Shown: one piece after another, positions 1 to 11,882 of the stretch
How the letters are laid out: each line of letters starts with the position of its first letter
How positions within the stretch are numbered: the stretch's first letter is position 1
Assembly (NCBI GenBank): GCA_965206195.1
Contig: CBDBIZ010000011.1
Location: 1 to 64,000, forward strand
DNA: 64,000 nucleotides
Direction: 5' to 3'
From: JAAOIF01 sp965206195
GTDB taxonomy: Bacteria > Pseudomonadota > Gammaproteobacteria > PS1 > Pseudothioglobaceae
Position numbers and translations under genes: made by a program
The notes under the pieces: generated by a model
The model's database searches: none
What the model was told of the DNA's origin: nothing
The model's input: only the letters and a program-made list of their open reading frames with translations

Positions 1-3000
1 AGGTAATGTCAGCGCCGCCTTCCGCCCCGCTGGTGGCACTCAAGGCTGCACCAATGGTACCAGCGGCGTTGTCATTGTCAGTAATGGTGGCCGTAGCACT
101 GGCCGTGTTGATCGTAACAGCCGGGTCAGAGGGATTAGTGATAGTGGCAATTAGGGTCTCATCGTTCTCAAAGTCAGTATCATCGGTCACACTCACACTA
201 AAGCTGCCAGTGCTGGCCCCATTGGCCACAGTGATGACCCCAGTTGGGAAGGCCGCGTAGTCATCCCCAGCGGTGGCACTACCGCCACTACTACGGATAC
301 TAAAGCTAATGTCATCACCGGTGTTGTTGACCTCAGTTAAGGTCACGGTGTAGGTAATGTCAGCGCCGCCTTCCGCCCCGCTGGTGGCACTCAAGGCTGC
401 ACCAATGGTACCAGCGGCGTTGTCATTGTCAGTAATGGTGGCTGTAGCACTGGCCGTGTTGATCGTAACAGCCGGGTCAGAGGGATTAGTGATAGTGGCA
501 ATTAGGGTCTCATCGTTCTCAAAGTCAGTATCATCGGTCACACTCACACTAAAGCTGCCAGTGCTGGCCCCATTGGCCACAGTGATGACCCCAGTTGGGA
601 AGGCCGCGTAGTCATCCCCAGCGGTGGCACTACCGCCACTACTACGGATACTAAAGCTAATGTCATCACCGGTGTTGTTGACCTCAGTTAAGGTCACGGT
701 GTAGGTAATGTCAGCGCCGCCTTCCGCCCCGCTGGTGGCACTCAAGGCTGCACCAATGGTACCAGCGGCGTTGTCATTGTCAGTAATGGTGGCCGTAGCA
801 CTGGCCGTGTTGATCGTAACAGCCGGGTCAGAGGGATTAGTGATAGTGGCAATTAGGGTCTCATCGTTCTCAAAGTCAGTATCATCGGTCACACTCACAC
901 TAAAGCTGCCAGTGCTGGCCCCATTGGCCACAGTGATGACCCCAGTTGGGAAGGCCGCGTAGTCATCCCCAGCGGTGGCACTACCGCCACTACTACGGAT
1001 ACTAAAGCTAATGTCGTCACCGGTGTTGTTGACCTCAGTTAAGGTCACGGTGTAGGTAATGTCAGCGCCGCCTTCCGCCCCGCTGGTGGCACTCAAGGCT
1101 GCACCAATGGTACCAGCGGCGTTGTCATTGTCAGTAATGGTGGCCGTAGCACTGGCCGTGTTGATCGTAACAGCCGGGTCAGAGGGATTAGTGATAGTGG
1201 CAATTAGGGTCTCATCGTTCTCAAAGTCAGTATCATCGGTCACACTCACACTAAAGCTGCCAGTGCTGGCCCCATTGGCCACAGTGATGACCCCAGTTGG
1301 GAAGGCCGCGTAGTCATCCCCAGCGGTGGCACTACCGCCACTACTACGGATACTAAAGCTAATGTCATCACCGGTGTTGTTGACCTCAGTTAAGGTCACG
1401 GTGTAGGTAATGTCAGCGCCGCCTTCCGCCCCGCTGGTGGCACTCAAGGCTGCACCAATGGTACCAGCGGCGTTGTCATTGTCAGTAATGGTGGCTGTAG
1501 CACTGGCCGTGTTGATCGTAACAGCCGGGTCAGAGGGATTAGTGATAGTGGCAATTAGGGTCTCATCGTTCTCAAAGTCAGTATCATCGGTCACACTCAC
1601 ACTAAAGCTGCCAGTGCTGGCCCCATTGGCCACAGTGATGACCCCAGTTGGGAAGGCCGCGTAGTCATCCCCAGCGGTGGCACTACCGCCACTACTACGG
1701 ATACTAAAGCTAATGTCATCACCGGTGTTGTTGACCTCAGTTAAGGTCACGGTGTAGGTAATGTCAGCGCCGCCTTCCGCCCCGCTGGTGGCACTCAAGG
1801 CTGCACCAATGGTACCAGCGGCGTTGTCATTGTCAGTAATGGTGGCCGTAGCACTGGCCGTGTTGATCGTAACAGCCGGGTCAGAGGGATTAGTGATAGT
1901 GGCAATTAGGGTCTCATCGTTCTCAAAGTCAGTATCATCGGTCACACTCACACTAAAGCTGCCAGTGCTGGCCCCATTGGCCACAGTGATGACCCCAGTT
2001 GGGAAGGCCGCGTAGTCATCCCCAGCGGTGGCACTACCGCCACTACTACGGATACTAAAGCTAATGTCGTCACCGGTGTTGTTGACCTCAGTTAAGGTCA
2101 CGGTGTAGGTAATGTCAGCGCCGCCTTCCGCCCCGCTGGTGGCACTCAAGGCTGCACCAATGGTACCAGCGGCGTTGTCATTGTCAGTAATGGTGGCCGT
2201 AGCACTGGCCGTGTTGATCGTAACAGCCGGGTCAGAGGGATTAGTGATAGTGGCAATTAGGGTCTCATCGTTCTCAAAGTCAGTATCATCGGTCACACTC
2301 ACACTAAAGCTGCCAGTGCTGGCCCCATTGGCCACAGTGATGACCCCAGTTGGGAAGGCCGCGTAGTCATCCCCAGCGGTGGCACTACCGCCACTACTAC
2401 GGATACTAAAGCTAATGTCATCACCGGTGTTGTTGACCTCAGTTAAGGTCACGGTGTAGGTAATGTCAGCGCCGCCTTCCGCCCCGCTGGTGGCACTCAA
2501 GGCTGCACCAATGGTACCAGCGGCGTTGTCATTGTCAGTAATGGTGGCTGTAGCACTGGCCGTGTTGATCGTAACAGCCGGGTCAGAGGGATTAGTGATA
2601 GTGGCAATTAGGGTCTCATCGTTCTCAAAGTCAGTATCATCGGTCACACTCACACTAAAGCTGCCAGTGCTGGCCCCATTGGCCACAGTGATGACCCCAG
2701 TTGGGAAGGCCGCGTAGTCATCCCCAGCGGTGGCACTACCGCCACTACTACGGATACTAAAGCTAATGTCATCACCGGTGTTGTTGACCTCAGTTAAGGT
2801 CACGGTGTAGGTAATGTCAGCGCCGCCTTCCGCCCCGCTGGTGGCACTCAAGGCTGCACCAATGGTACCAGCGGCGTTGTCATTGTCAGTAATGGTGGCC
2901 GTAGCACTGGCCGTGTTGATCGTAACAGCCGGGTCAGAGGGATTAGTGATAGTGGCAATTAGGGTCTCATCGTTCTCAAAGTCAGTATCATCGGTCACAC

Positions 3001-6000
3001 TCACACTAAAGCTGCCAGTGCTGGCCCCATTGGCCACAGTGATGACCCCAGTTGGGAAGGCCGCGTAGTCATCCCCAGCGGTGGCACTACCGCCACTACT
3101 ACGGATACTAAAGCTAATGTCGTCACCGGTGTTGTTGACCTCAGTTAAGGTCACGGTGTAGGTAATGTCAGCGCCGCCTTCCGCCCCGCTGGTGGCACTC
3201 AAGGCTGCACCAATGGTACCAGCGGCGTTGTCATTGTCAGTAATGGTGGCCGTAGCACTGGCCGTGTTGATCGTAACAGCCGGGTCAGAGGGATTAGTGA
3301 TAGTGGCAATTAGGGTCTCATCGTTCTCAAAGTCAGTATCATCGGTCACACTCACACTAAAGCTGCCAGTGCTGGCCCCATTGGCCACAGTGATGACCCC
3401 AGTTGGGAAGGCCGCGTAGTCATCCCCAGCGGTGGCACTACCGCCACTACTACGGATACTAAAGCTAATGTCATCACCGGTGTTGTTGACCTCAGTTAAG
3501 GTCACGGTGTAGGTAATGTCAGCGCCGCCTTCCGCCCCGCTGGTGGCACTCAAGGCTGCACCAATGGTACCAGCGGCGTTGTCATTGTCAGTAATGGTGG
3601 CTGTAGCACTGGCCGTGTTGATCGTAACAGCCGGGTCAGAGGGATTAGTGATAGTGGCAATTAGGGTCTCATCGTTCTCAAAGTCAGTATCATCGGTCAC
3701 ACTCACACTAAAGCTGCCAGTGCTGGCCCCATTGGCCACAGTGATGACCCCAGTTGGGAAGGCCGCGTAGTCATCCCCAGCGGTGGCACTACCGCCACTA
3801 CTACGGATACTAAAGCTAATGTCATCACCGGTGTTGTTGACCTCAGTTAAGGTCACGGTGTAGGTAATGTCAGCGCCGCCTTCCGCCCCGCTGGTGGCAC
3901 TCAAGGCTGCACCAATGGTACCAGCGGCGTTGTCATTGTCAGTAATGGTGGCCGTAGCACTGGCCGTGTTGATCGTAACAGCCGGGTCAGAGGGATTAGT
4001 GATAGTGGCAATTAGGGTCTCATCGTTCTCAAAGTCAGTATCATCGGTCACACTCACACTAAAGCTGCCAGTGCTGGCCCCATTGGCCACAGTGATGACC
4101 CCAGTTGGGAAGGCCGCGTAGTCATCCCCAGCGGTGGCACTACCGCCACTACTACGGATACTAAAGCTAATGTCATCACCGGTGTTGTTGACCTCAGTTA
4201 AGGTCACGGTGTAGGTAATGTCAGCGCCGCCTTCCGCCCCGCTGGTGGCACTCAAGGCTGCACCAATGGTACCAGCGGCGTTGTCATTGTCAGTAATGGT
4301 GGCCGTAGCACTGGCCGTGTTGATCGTGGCCGTAGCACTGGCCGTGTTGATCGTAACAGCCGGGTCAGAGGGATTAGTGATAGTGGCAATTAGGGTCTCA
4401 TCGTTCTCAAAGTCAGTATCATCGGTCACACTCACACTAAAGCTGCCAGTGCTGGCCCCATTGGCCACAGTGATGACCCCAGTTGGGAAGGCCGCGTAGT
4501 CATCCCCAGCGGTGGCACTACCGCCACTACTACGGATACTAAAGCTAATGTCATCACCGGTGTTGTTGACCTCAGTTAAGGTCACGGTGTAGGTAATGTC
4601 AGCGCCGCCTTCCGCGGTGTAGGTAATGTCAGCGCCGCCTTCCGCCCCGCTGGTGGCACTCAAGGCTGCACCAATGGTACCAGCGGCGTTGTCATTGTCA
4701 GTAATGGTGGCTGTAGCACTGGCCGTGTTGATCGTAACAGCCGGGTCAGAGGGATTAGTGATAGTGGCAATTAGGGTCTCATCGTTCTCAAAGTCAGTAT
4801 CATCGGTCACACTCACACTAAAGCTGCCAGTGCTGGCCCCATTGGCCACAGTGATGACCCCAGTTGGGAAGGCCGCGTAGTCATCCCCAGCGGTGGCACT
4901 ACCGCCACTACTACGGATACTAAAGCTAATGTCATCACCGGTGTTGTTGACCTCAGTTAAGGTCACGGTGTAGGTAATGTCAGCGCCGCCTTCCGCCCCG
5001 CTGGTGGCACTCAAGGCTGCACCAATGGTACCAGCGGCGTTGTCATTGTCAGTAATGGTGGCCGTAGCACTGGCCGTGTTGATCGTAACAGCCGGGTCAG
5101 AGGGATTAGTGATAGTGGCAATTAGGGTCTCATCGTTCTCAAAGTCAGTATCATCGGTCACACTCACACTAAAGCTGCCAGTGCTGGCCCCATTGGCCAC
5201 AGTGATGACCCCAGTTGGGAAGGCCGCGTAGTCATCCCCAGCGGTGGCACTACCGCCACTACTACGGATACTAAAGCTAATGTCGTCACCGGTGTTGTTG
5301 ACCTCAGTTAAGGTCACGGTGTAGGTAATGTCAGCGCCGCCTTCCGCCCCGCTGGTGGCACTCAAGGCTGCACCAATGGTACCAGCGGCGTTGTCATTGT
5401 CAGTAATGGTGGCCGTAGCACTGGCCGTGTTGATCGTAACAGCCGGGTCAGAGGGATTAGTGATAGTGGCAATTAGGGTCTCATCGTTCTCAAAGTCAGT
5501 ATCATCGGTCACACTCACACTAAAGCTGCCAGTGCTGGCCCCATTGGCCACAGTGATGACCCCAGTTGGGAAGGCCGCGTAGTCATCCCCAGCGGTGGCA
5601 CTACCGCCACTACTACGGATACTAAAGCTAATGTCATCACCGGTGTTGTTGACCTCAGTTAAGGTCACGGTGTAGGTAATGTCAGCGCCGCCTTCCGCCC
5701 CGCTGGTGGCACTCAAGGCTGCACCAATGGTACCAGCGGCGTTGTCATTGTCAGTAATGGTGGCCGTAGCACTGGCCGTGTTGATCGTAACAGCCGGGTC
5801 AGAGGGATTAGTGATAGTGGCAATTAGGGTCTCATCGTTCTCAAAGTCAGTATCATCGGTCACACTCACACTAAAGCTGCCAGTGCTGGCCCCATTGGCC
5901 ACAGTGATGACCCCAGTTGGGAAGGCCGCGTAGTCATCCCCAGCGGTGGCACTACCGCCACTACTACGGATACTAAAGCTAATGTCATCACCGGTGTTGT

Positions 6001-7560
6001 TGACCTCAGTTAAGGTCACGGTGTAGGTAATGTCAGCGCCGCCTTCCGCCCCGCTGGTGGCACTCAAGGCTGCACCAATGGTACCAGCGGCGTTGTCATT
6101 GTCAGTAATGGTGGCCGTAGCACTGGCCGTGTTGATCGTAACAGCCGGGTCAGAGGGATTAGTGATAGTGGCAATTAGGGTCTCATCGTTCTCAAAGTCA
6201 GTATCATCGGTCACACTCACACTAAAGCTGCCAGTGCTGGCCCCATTGGCCACAGTGATGACCCCAGTTGGGAAGGCCGCGTAGTCATCCCCAGCGGTGG
6301 CACTACCGCCACTACTACGGATACTAAAGCTAATGTCGTCACCGGTGTTGTTGACCTCAGTTAAGGTCACGGTGTAGGTAATGTCAGCGCCGCCTTCCGC
6401 CCCGCTGGTGGCACTCAAGGCTGCACCAATGGTACCAGCGGCGTTGTCATTGTCAGTAATGGTGGCCGTAGCACTGGCCGTGTTGATCGTAACAGCCGGG
6501 TCAGAGGGATTAGTGATAGTGGCAATTAGGGTCTCATCGTTCTCAAAGTCAGTATCATCGGTCACACTCACACTAAAGCTGCCAGTGCTGGCCCCATTGG
6601 CCACAGTGATGACCCCAGTTGGGAAGGCCGCGTAGTCATCCCCAGCGGTGGCACTACCGCCACTACTACGGATACTAAAGCTAATGTCGTCACCGGTGTT
6701 GTTGACCTCAGTTAAGGTCACGGTGTAGGTAATGTCAGCGCCGCCTTCCGCCCCGCTGGTGGCACTCAAGGCTGCACCAATGGTACCAGCGGCGTTGTCA
6801 TTGTCAGTAATGGTGGCCGTAGCACTGGCCGTGTTGATCGTAACAGCCGGGTCAGAGGGATTAGTGATAGTGGCAATTAGGGTCTCATCGTTCTCAAAGT
6901 CAGTATCATCGGTCACACTCACACTAAAGCTGCCAGTGCTGGCCCCATTGGCCACAGTGATGACCCCAGTTGGGAAGGCCGCGTAGTCATCCCCAGCGGT
7001 GGCACTACCGCCACTACTACGGATACTAAAGCTAATGTCATCACCGGTGTTGTTGACCTCAGTTAAGGTCACGGTGTAGGTAATGTCAGCGCCGCCTTCC
7101 GCCCCGCTGGTGGCACTCAAGGCTGCACCAATGGTACCAGCGGCGTTGTCATTGTCAGTAATGGTGGCCGTAGCACTGGCCGTGTTGATCGTAACAGCCG
7201 GGTCAGAGGGATTAGTGATAGTGGCAATTAGGGTCTCATCGTTCTCAAAGTCAGTATCATCGGTCACACTCACACTAAAGCTGCCAGTGCTGGCCCCATT
7301 GGCCACAGTGATGACCCCAGTTGGGAAGGCCGCGTAGACCCCAGCGCGTAGTGGCACTACCGCCACTACTACGGATACTAAAGCTAATGTCATCACCGGT
7401 GTTGTTGACCTCAGTTAAGGTCACGGTGTAGGTAATGTCAGCGCCGCCTTCCGCCCGCCTTCCGCCCCGCTGGTGGCACTCAAGGCTGCACCAATGGTAC
7501 CAGCGGCGTTGTCATTGTCAGTAATGGTGGCGTTGTCATTGTCAGTAATAGACCTTACGA
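1..7560 (-). repeat. 351-bp tandem repeat array (21 full units plus a partial one)
   Basis: Units begin every 351 bp from position 6 through 7083, with a partial degenerate 22nd unit at 7435-7560. The unit starting at 4218 is longer, with an internal 27-bp duplication near 4320 and a 30-bp duplication near 4590; both keep frame. Units are otherwise almost identical. Only two polymorphic sites were seen: GGCC/GGCT before GTAGC, and GTCATC/GTCGTC before ACC. Both are synonymous in the minus-strand reading (Thr ACG/ACA and Asp GAT/GAC), so the encoded 117-residue domain is the same in every regular unit. Plus-strand 84-codon ORFs inside each unit are shadows. Confidence 0.97.
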
Positions 7561-8422
7561 AGCCAGCACCTATAATCACAGCCCATGCATAATTCTCAGC
7601 TGTTTCTGGCACGACAACTGCTGCGACTTCTTCAAGTGAGGCAGACTTGGAGACATCTGTTACAATAGCAGCCTCATCTTGTTCTCCATAAAAATAAACA
7701 ATACTGCTACCTTCAGCTAGCAGTAATAGAGGCTTAATTTGCGATGAAATAATATGTAAGCCGTCGTCACCAGGCAAAGAGACTACACATTCAAAATCAA
7801 CACATAAATTAAAGTAATTGTCAAAAGTAACGATAGTGTTATTTTTGAGTAATACTATTAAATTATCATCCGCCTTTTTGGCGATGAGATAAAAGGTATC
7901 TACTGGCTCCTGTCCAGATTCTTGCAAAAGAAGCTGATAATGTCGCCCCAGTCCAGTTTGAATCAGCTGGCTCTCCCCGCTACGTACTATAATTTCCTCT
8001 ACCTCTAAAGATTGTATTTTTGCCTCTTCTTCGGCGAGTGTTTTTTGCTTTTTTAACTCCTCTTCGATTGGTTGTTTTTGTCCAAGTTGGGTGGCAGGAG
8101 CAAAAGAACTAGCAGACAAGTTAGCTGCACTGTGTTGCGTAGGCTTATCAGTAATTTCAACCTCTTCAACATTCGAACGGGTTAGCGTTGACAATTGATG
8201 CGTTGATCCATCAGAGAGGATAAAACTTAAATCATTGCCTAACGAAGTAAGCACACTACCATAAACAACGACAATTTCATTACCATCAGGGAATTTAAAA
8301 TGAATATCAAAGCCATTGTCAGTTACTTCAGCCTGGGCAAAACTCTCCACATTTGGCAGTTCAATCACCTCATTAGGAGTGGAAAATATGTTAATTAAGC
8401 CATCAATAAAATCTTTTTTCAT
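1..8422 (-). CDS. Giant Calx-beta repeat surface adhesin, partial, frame-broken near repeat edge
   Basis: The start codon is at 8422 and the gene runs leftwards off the window. The first ~310 residues are a unique acidic N-terminal region beginning MKKDFIDGLINIF, followed by a Gln/Glu/Lys-rich stretch. They lead into tandem 117-residue domains with Calx-beta features: ATAGDDYA, DDTDFENDET and closing ITDNDN motifs. The repeat frame has no Met and no stop from coordinate 1 to about 7345. Such proteins are large type I-secreted or surface adhesins that bind Ca2+; that role is inferred from the family. The N-terminal frame stops at 7421 because of an 11-bp duplication near 7455. A second change of +1 near 7340 restores frame (net +12). 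The gene is therefore either a pseudogene or carries assembly errors at the array edge. Neither the C-terminus nor any secretion gene is in the window. Confidence 0.75.
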
Positions 8423-8498
8423 AACATTTGCAATAATTGCAACTTTTGAAGCTTAAGGTTTATGCTGTTTTTTCATAAAAGCAATACACTTCCAACCT

Positions 8499-8960
8499 TT
8501 AACCTTCCCTCTTTTGTCTGATCCTTAAATGTTTCTCTTCTTGACTCATTCGCTTAGAATCAAAAAAACTGAGGCGTGCTTTCTTGTTTTTACTGACTTC
8601 CATCATACCTAGTCTTTGCAATTCATTGAGAATGATTTTGGCGGCTAAATCTTTGTGAGTTTCTTTGACCAAGGTAACAAAGTCAATCTCTTTGTTTTTG
8701 GTAAGGTAATTAATCTCTTGTCCTAATCTCTTACTAACCATTTGTCGATCACTCGGTAAGGAATACTCATCCAGTTGTGTTATTTGTTTTGAGGTGTTTT
8801 TGAAAGCCTTAGTCACATAAGGTCTTTGTAGGCCACTCATAAGACTAACAACCGCCATGGTTGGTTTACTATTGTTTTCAGCCAGAATGCTTTTAGCCTG
8901 ATTAATAAAGGTTTGCCTAAGGATAAGGTCTGCTTTTTCATTAGGACAGCATTTTAACAA
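8499..8960 (-). CDS. DUF6502-like winged-helix protein
   Basis: A 153-residue protein. Residues ~35-60 (MAVVSLMSGLQRPYVTKAFK) resemble the DNA-binding-like helix of DUF6502 proteins, which usually reads 'sRvavlTGLsRkeV'. The segment around ITKNKEIDFVTLVKETHKDLAAKIILNELQRLGMMEV resembles the second half of that family, where a 'LVRRYGGDIPPRAVLDELLRLGAV'-like stretch is typical. The C-terminus is strongly basic. No function is established for the family. It lies in the same orientation as the adhesin, 76 bp upstream of its start, so a regulatory link is possible but not shown. Family assignment is from memory of the motif pattern. Confidence 0.55.
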   Translation of the reverse strand: MLKCCPNEKADLILRQTFINQAKSILAENNSKPTMAVVSLMSGLQRPYVTKAFKNTSKQITQLDEYSLPSDRQMVSKRLGQEINYLTKNKEIDFVTLVKETHKDLAAKIILNELQRLGMMEVSKNKKARLSFFDSKRMSQEEKHLRIRQKREG

Positions 8961-9159
8961 AGAAATGCCGATGCAAGTGTATTTTTTACTTTTTTAATTA
9001 TCAAAGGCGCAGAGATGAAACAAAACTACTATGTAGGTGCAAATACAAGCTCACATCATTAAAAAGTTCCTACCGAGTGCTATTTTGTCCGCATTTGCTT
9101 ATACAGAGGTGAAAAATAACAAGGTTAAAATAACTGTACTTGAAGTAATTGTACGATTT

Positions 9160-9978
9160 TTATTCATAATTTTTGTGGTAAAAAAGCCAGTAGGAAAACA
9201 TGGAAAAAGTAAATAAATATTGCACCAAAAATTGCACCCACTCAGGCTTAGAATACCAGCCAAATAGTACATGTAATGGTATGCCGAGTACGCCGTCTTT
9301 ATGGCTAAAAACAGTACTTGATAGATTAAACAATTTGTCAAAAACAAAATGATTGGCATCAATCATGCCGTAACCTTTTAAAGCCGAAAAACCCTCATGT
9401 AAAGAATAGCCAAGTAAAAATCCAGCTTGTAAAATTAGATAGCCTAAGGTTACCTTAAACAAAAACGACAAATTAACCTTAAACAGCGAATAAAAAACCA
9501 ATATTGCCAATATCAAGGAAGTTACAACGCCAAAAATAATAATATCAAAAGGGTATTTTCCTGCAAATGAAAAAATGGCAATCTCAGTGCCTTCTCGTGC
9601 AATGATGATAAGTGATACCCAAAATAGCGCATTAGCAGAAATGTTGGCACCTAATTCATCAGCAATGTGTTGAGAGATATTATTGCCGTGGCGAATCATC
9701 CACACAATAAAAAACGACACCAATAACAATGCCAGAAAACTCGCCACACTCTCCCAAAGTTTGGTCAAACTGGAAACACCGCCTAAATAATCAGCAAATA
9801 GGCTCAGTAACAAACCTAGTACGATAGATATTCCTAACCCTGCTAAAGCGCCTTGCATGACTTTGTCTTTGAGATGTGATTTGCCAATTTTGCTAATGTA
9901 TTTCAATACAATCGCAATTAACAAAAATGCCTCTAGCCCCTCTCTAAATCCAACAATAAAACTGGGAATCTGAATCAT
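9160..9978 (-). CDS. FTR1-family high-affinity iron permease
   Basis: A 272-residue integral membrane protein with about seven hydrophobic segments. It carries both signature REXXE motifs of the FTR1/EfeU family: REGLE at residues 12-16 (GFREGLEAFLL) and REGTE near residue 128 (IIAREGTEIAIF). In this family these glutamates coordinate iron during transport across the inner membrane. The upstream neighbour on the same strand is a broken outer-membrane porin of siderophore-porin type whose last codons overlap this start by 4 bp, so the two probably formed an iron-uptake operon. No EfeO or EfeB is in the window. Iron rather than lead or another metal is inferred from family membership. Confidence 0.88.
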   Translation of the reverse strand: MIQIPSFIVGFREGLEAFLLIAIVLKYISKIGKSHLKDKVMQGALAGLGISIVLGLLLSLFADYLGGVSSLTKLWESVASFLALLLVSFFIVWMIRHGNNISQHIADELGANISANALFWVSLIIIAREGTEIAIFSFAGKYPFDIIIFGVVTSLILAILVFYSLFKVNLSFLFKVTLGYLILQAGFLLGYSLHEGFSALKGYGMIDANHFVFDKLFNLSSTVFSHKDGVLGIPLHVLFGWYSKPEWVQFLVQYLFTFSMFSYWLFYHKNYE

Positions 9979-10700
9979 GTTATTTTCCTAATAAGTGGTT
10001 TGTTAAAATGCGAATAATACCTATTATCATTTGCATTGTCAATCTTTAGAATTTCATGCGCCAATTGCACGCTAACAACCTTAACATCGCCAGTATTATC
10101 AGTTCTGTCCTTAGTTTTGTATTCGGCCGCTAAATTAGTGCCCTGCCCCAATCCATAAGTAATAACAAAGGTGTTAACATTACCAATATTGTTATGAGCC
10201 GCAGCAAAACTCCAATCGTCTAGTGCATAACTTATTTCATACTGAGTTGATTTTGCCTCATTCACACCATCAATCTGAGCCAATAAATACGCTCAACAAT
10301 GAAAGTAGCACTATCAAAAGTGGCTTGCGCGTATACTGCTAAAGTGCTTTGACTACTGGTCGCTACTAAATCATCAATCCAATCAATACCAAAAGCAAAA
10401 GTTTATGCTTCATAATTAAATGAAATATCTGAATTATCGCCCACTGTATTGGGTGCCCTCCAAATACTGGTAGAAAACCTTTAGCAACATTAACATTTAA
10501 CAACAATGCTTCGTCATTGCTCTCGCCCAAATCTAAAGCTACTGGATTAAAGATGACATGGGTTTCATACCCGCTAAATGGTAGATACATACGACCAACA
10601 GAAAAACCCTACTTTCCATCATTGGTGTATCCATTTAACGCGACTATATCAAGCGCAATATTGTCATTATTTTCACCTTGCTCGAATAATAACGCCAAAA
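9975..10700 (-). pseudogene. LbtU-like outer-membrane siderophore porin, decayed
   Basis: Minus-strand fragments of one beta-barrel gene are spread over two frames. One piece reads GRMYLPFSGYETHVIFNPVALDLGES (around 10520-10590), which resembles the 'GrF...n.vsDPltLelGEt' strand of LbtU-family porins. Further on come SDISFNYEA, then TFAFGIDWIDDLVATSSQSTLAVYAQATF, and finally YEISYALDDWSFAAAHNNIGN with a GTNLAAEYK strand before 9975. In-frame stops occur at about 10609-10611 and 10411, and a frameshift lies near 10290. The 5' end is missing; the neighbouring cation transporter begins at 10742 on the other strand. The longest surviving pieces are 74 and 102 codons. Confidence 0.7.
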
Positions 10701-10741
10701 CTGCTAAAATTAATCGTCTTGTAACTTGTAACTTTATCTCA

Positions 10742-11875
10742 ATGGATTCAATAATACGCACCCGCGCTAGTCAAAAAATTACCATCATCGGTGCTGTAGG
10801 TGATTTTTTATTAGCAAGTTCTAAAATTATCGCTGGTGTCATAGGTCATTCTGGCGCACTAATTGCTGATGGCATTCACTCATTTTCTGATTTAGTATCT
10901 GATGGTGTGGTGTGGTATGCTGCCAAATACTCAAGCGAAGTGCCTGATGAGGAGCATCCGTATGGCCATGAGCGGTTCGAGACGCTCGCTACATTAGGTC
11001 TGAGCATCGTCTTAGCGATTATCGGTACAGGAATTATTCTGGATGCCTTTGATAGATTATCCAATCCTATTTCACTGACACACAATATGCTGCTTTTAAG
11101 TGTTGCTGGGGTGTCAATCTTATCCAAAGAAGCCTTGTATTGGTATACACTCAAGGTTGCCAAAACTTATAAATCCTCCATGCTAAGTGCCAATGCTTGG
11201 CATCATCGCTCAGATGCGCTTTCATCAATTGTGGTGTTTGTTGGTATTGTGGGCAGTTTAAATGGCTATTTATATTTAGATAGTATTGCTGCAATTATTG
11301 TTGGGTTAATGGTAATTTATATCGCTTGGGGGCTTGGACTCAGTGCCACCAAAGAATTGGTAGATACCTCAATTGATAGCGAACAAGTTCAACAATTAAA
11401 ATATGTAATTGGGCAAATTAGCGGGGTGAACAACGTGCATTCACTACGCACTAGAAAAATTGGACATCTAATTTCTTGTGATGTGCATGTACAAGTAGAT
11501 CCTTTTTTAAGCGTTAGCGAAGGGCATATGATTAGTGTTAGTGTTGAGCGCGTGGCGAAACAATGCCTAGAAAACCTACAAGACGTAACCGTACATATTG
11601 ACCCAGAAGATGATGAAATAAATGCGCCTTATGAAAATTTACCAGAACGTGCAGTAGCACTTGGACTTCTAAATAAAGCCCTATTTAATAACCAATGTGA
11701 TGGAGAAATTCAGCGCATTCAACTGCATTACTTAGAGGGAAAAATTCATGCAGACTTCTTTTTGCCACTCAGTTGCCTATCTACAGGTAACGATGCTAAT
11801 AAAATCTTGAAAAAACTCAAAGCGGTGGTCGCAACACTACCTAACTTTGGCGATATTAAACTGTACTTTGGTTAA
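10742..11875 (+). CDS. Cation diffusion facilitator (CDF) metal efflux transporter
   Basis: A 377-residue CDF protein that exports divalent metals (Zn, Fe, Cd or Mn) in exchange for protons. The ATG at 10742 is chosen because family similarity begins there (MDSIIRTRASQKITIIGAVGDFLL) and the upstream in-frame extension overlaps the decayed porin. The metal-site motifs are present: ALIADGIHSFSDLVSD in TM2 and NAWHHRSDALSS in TM5, matching the HxxxD/DxxxD pairs of the family. A cytoplasmic C-terminal dimerisation domain follows TM6, with VHSLRTRKIGHLISCDVHVQVD. About 80 extra residues lie after the usual domain. Substrate cannot be decided from sequence. Confidence 0.88.
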   Translation: MDSIIRTRASQKITIIGAVGDFLLASSKIIAGVIGHSGALIADGIHSFSDLVSDGVVWYAAKYSSEVPDEEHPYGHERFETLATLGLSIVLAIIGTGIILDAFDRLSNPISLTHNMLLLSVAGVSILSKEALYWYTLKVAKTYKSSMLSANAWHHRSDALSSIVVFVGIVGSLNGYLYLDSIAAIIVGLMVIYIAWGLGLSATKELVDTSIDSEQVQQLKYVIGQISGVNNVHSLRTRKIGHLISCDVHVQVDPFLSVSEGHMISVSVERVAKQCLENLQDVTVHIDPEDDEINAPYENLPERAVALGLLNKALFNNQCDGEIQRIQLHYLEGKIHADFFLPLSCLSTGNDANKILKKLKAVVATLPNFGDIKLYFG

Positions 11876-11882
11876 AAGGTGC

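Noticed and set aside
6..7337. Twenty-one plus-strand 84-93 codon ORFs beginning MSAPPSAPLV
   Set aside because: They are shadows of the minus-strand Calx-beta coding repeats: the opposite frame is open across the whole array, shows domain motifs and has only synonymous variation.
9099..9362. Minus-strand 87-codon hydrophobic ORF overlapping the FTR1 gene
   Set aside because: It lies largely in another frame of the iron permease C-terminus and has no family features.
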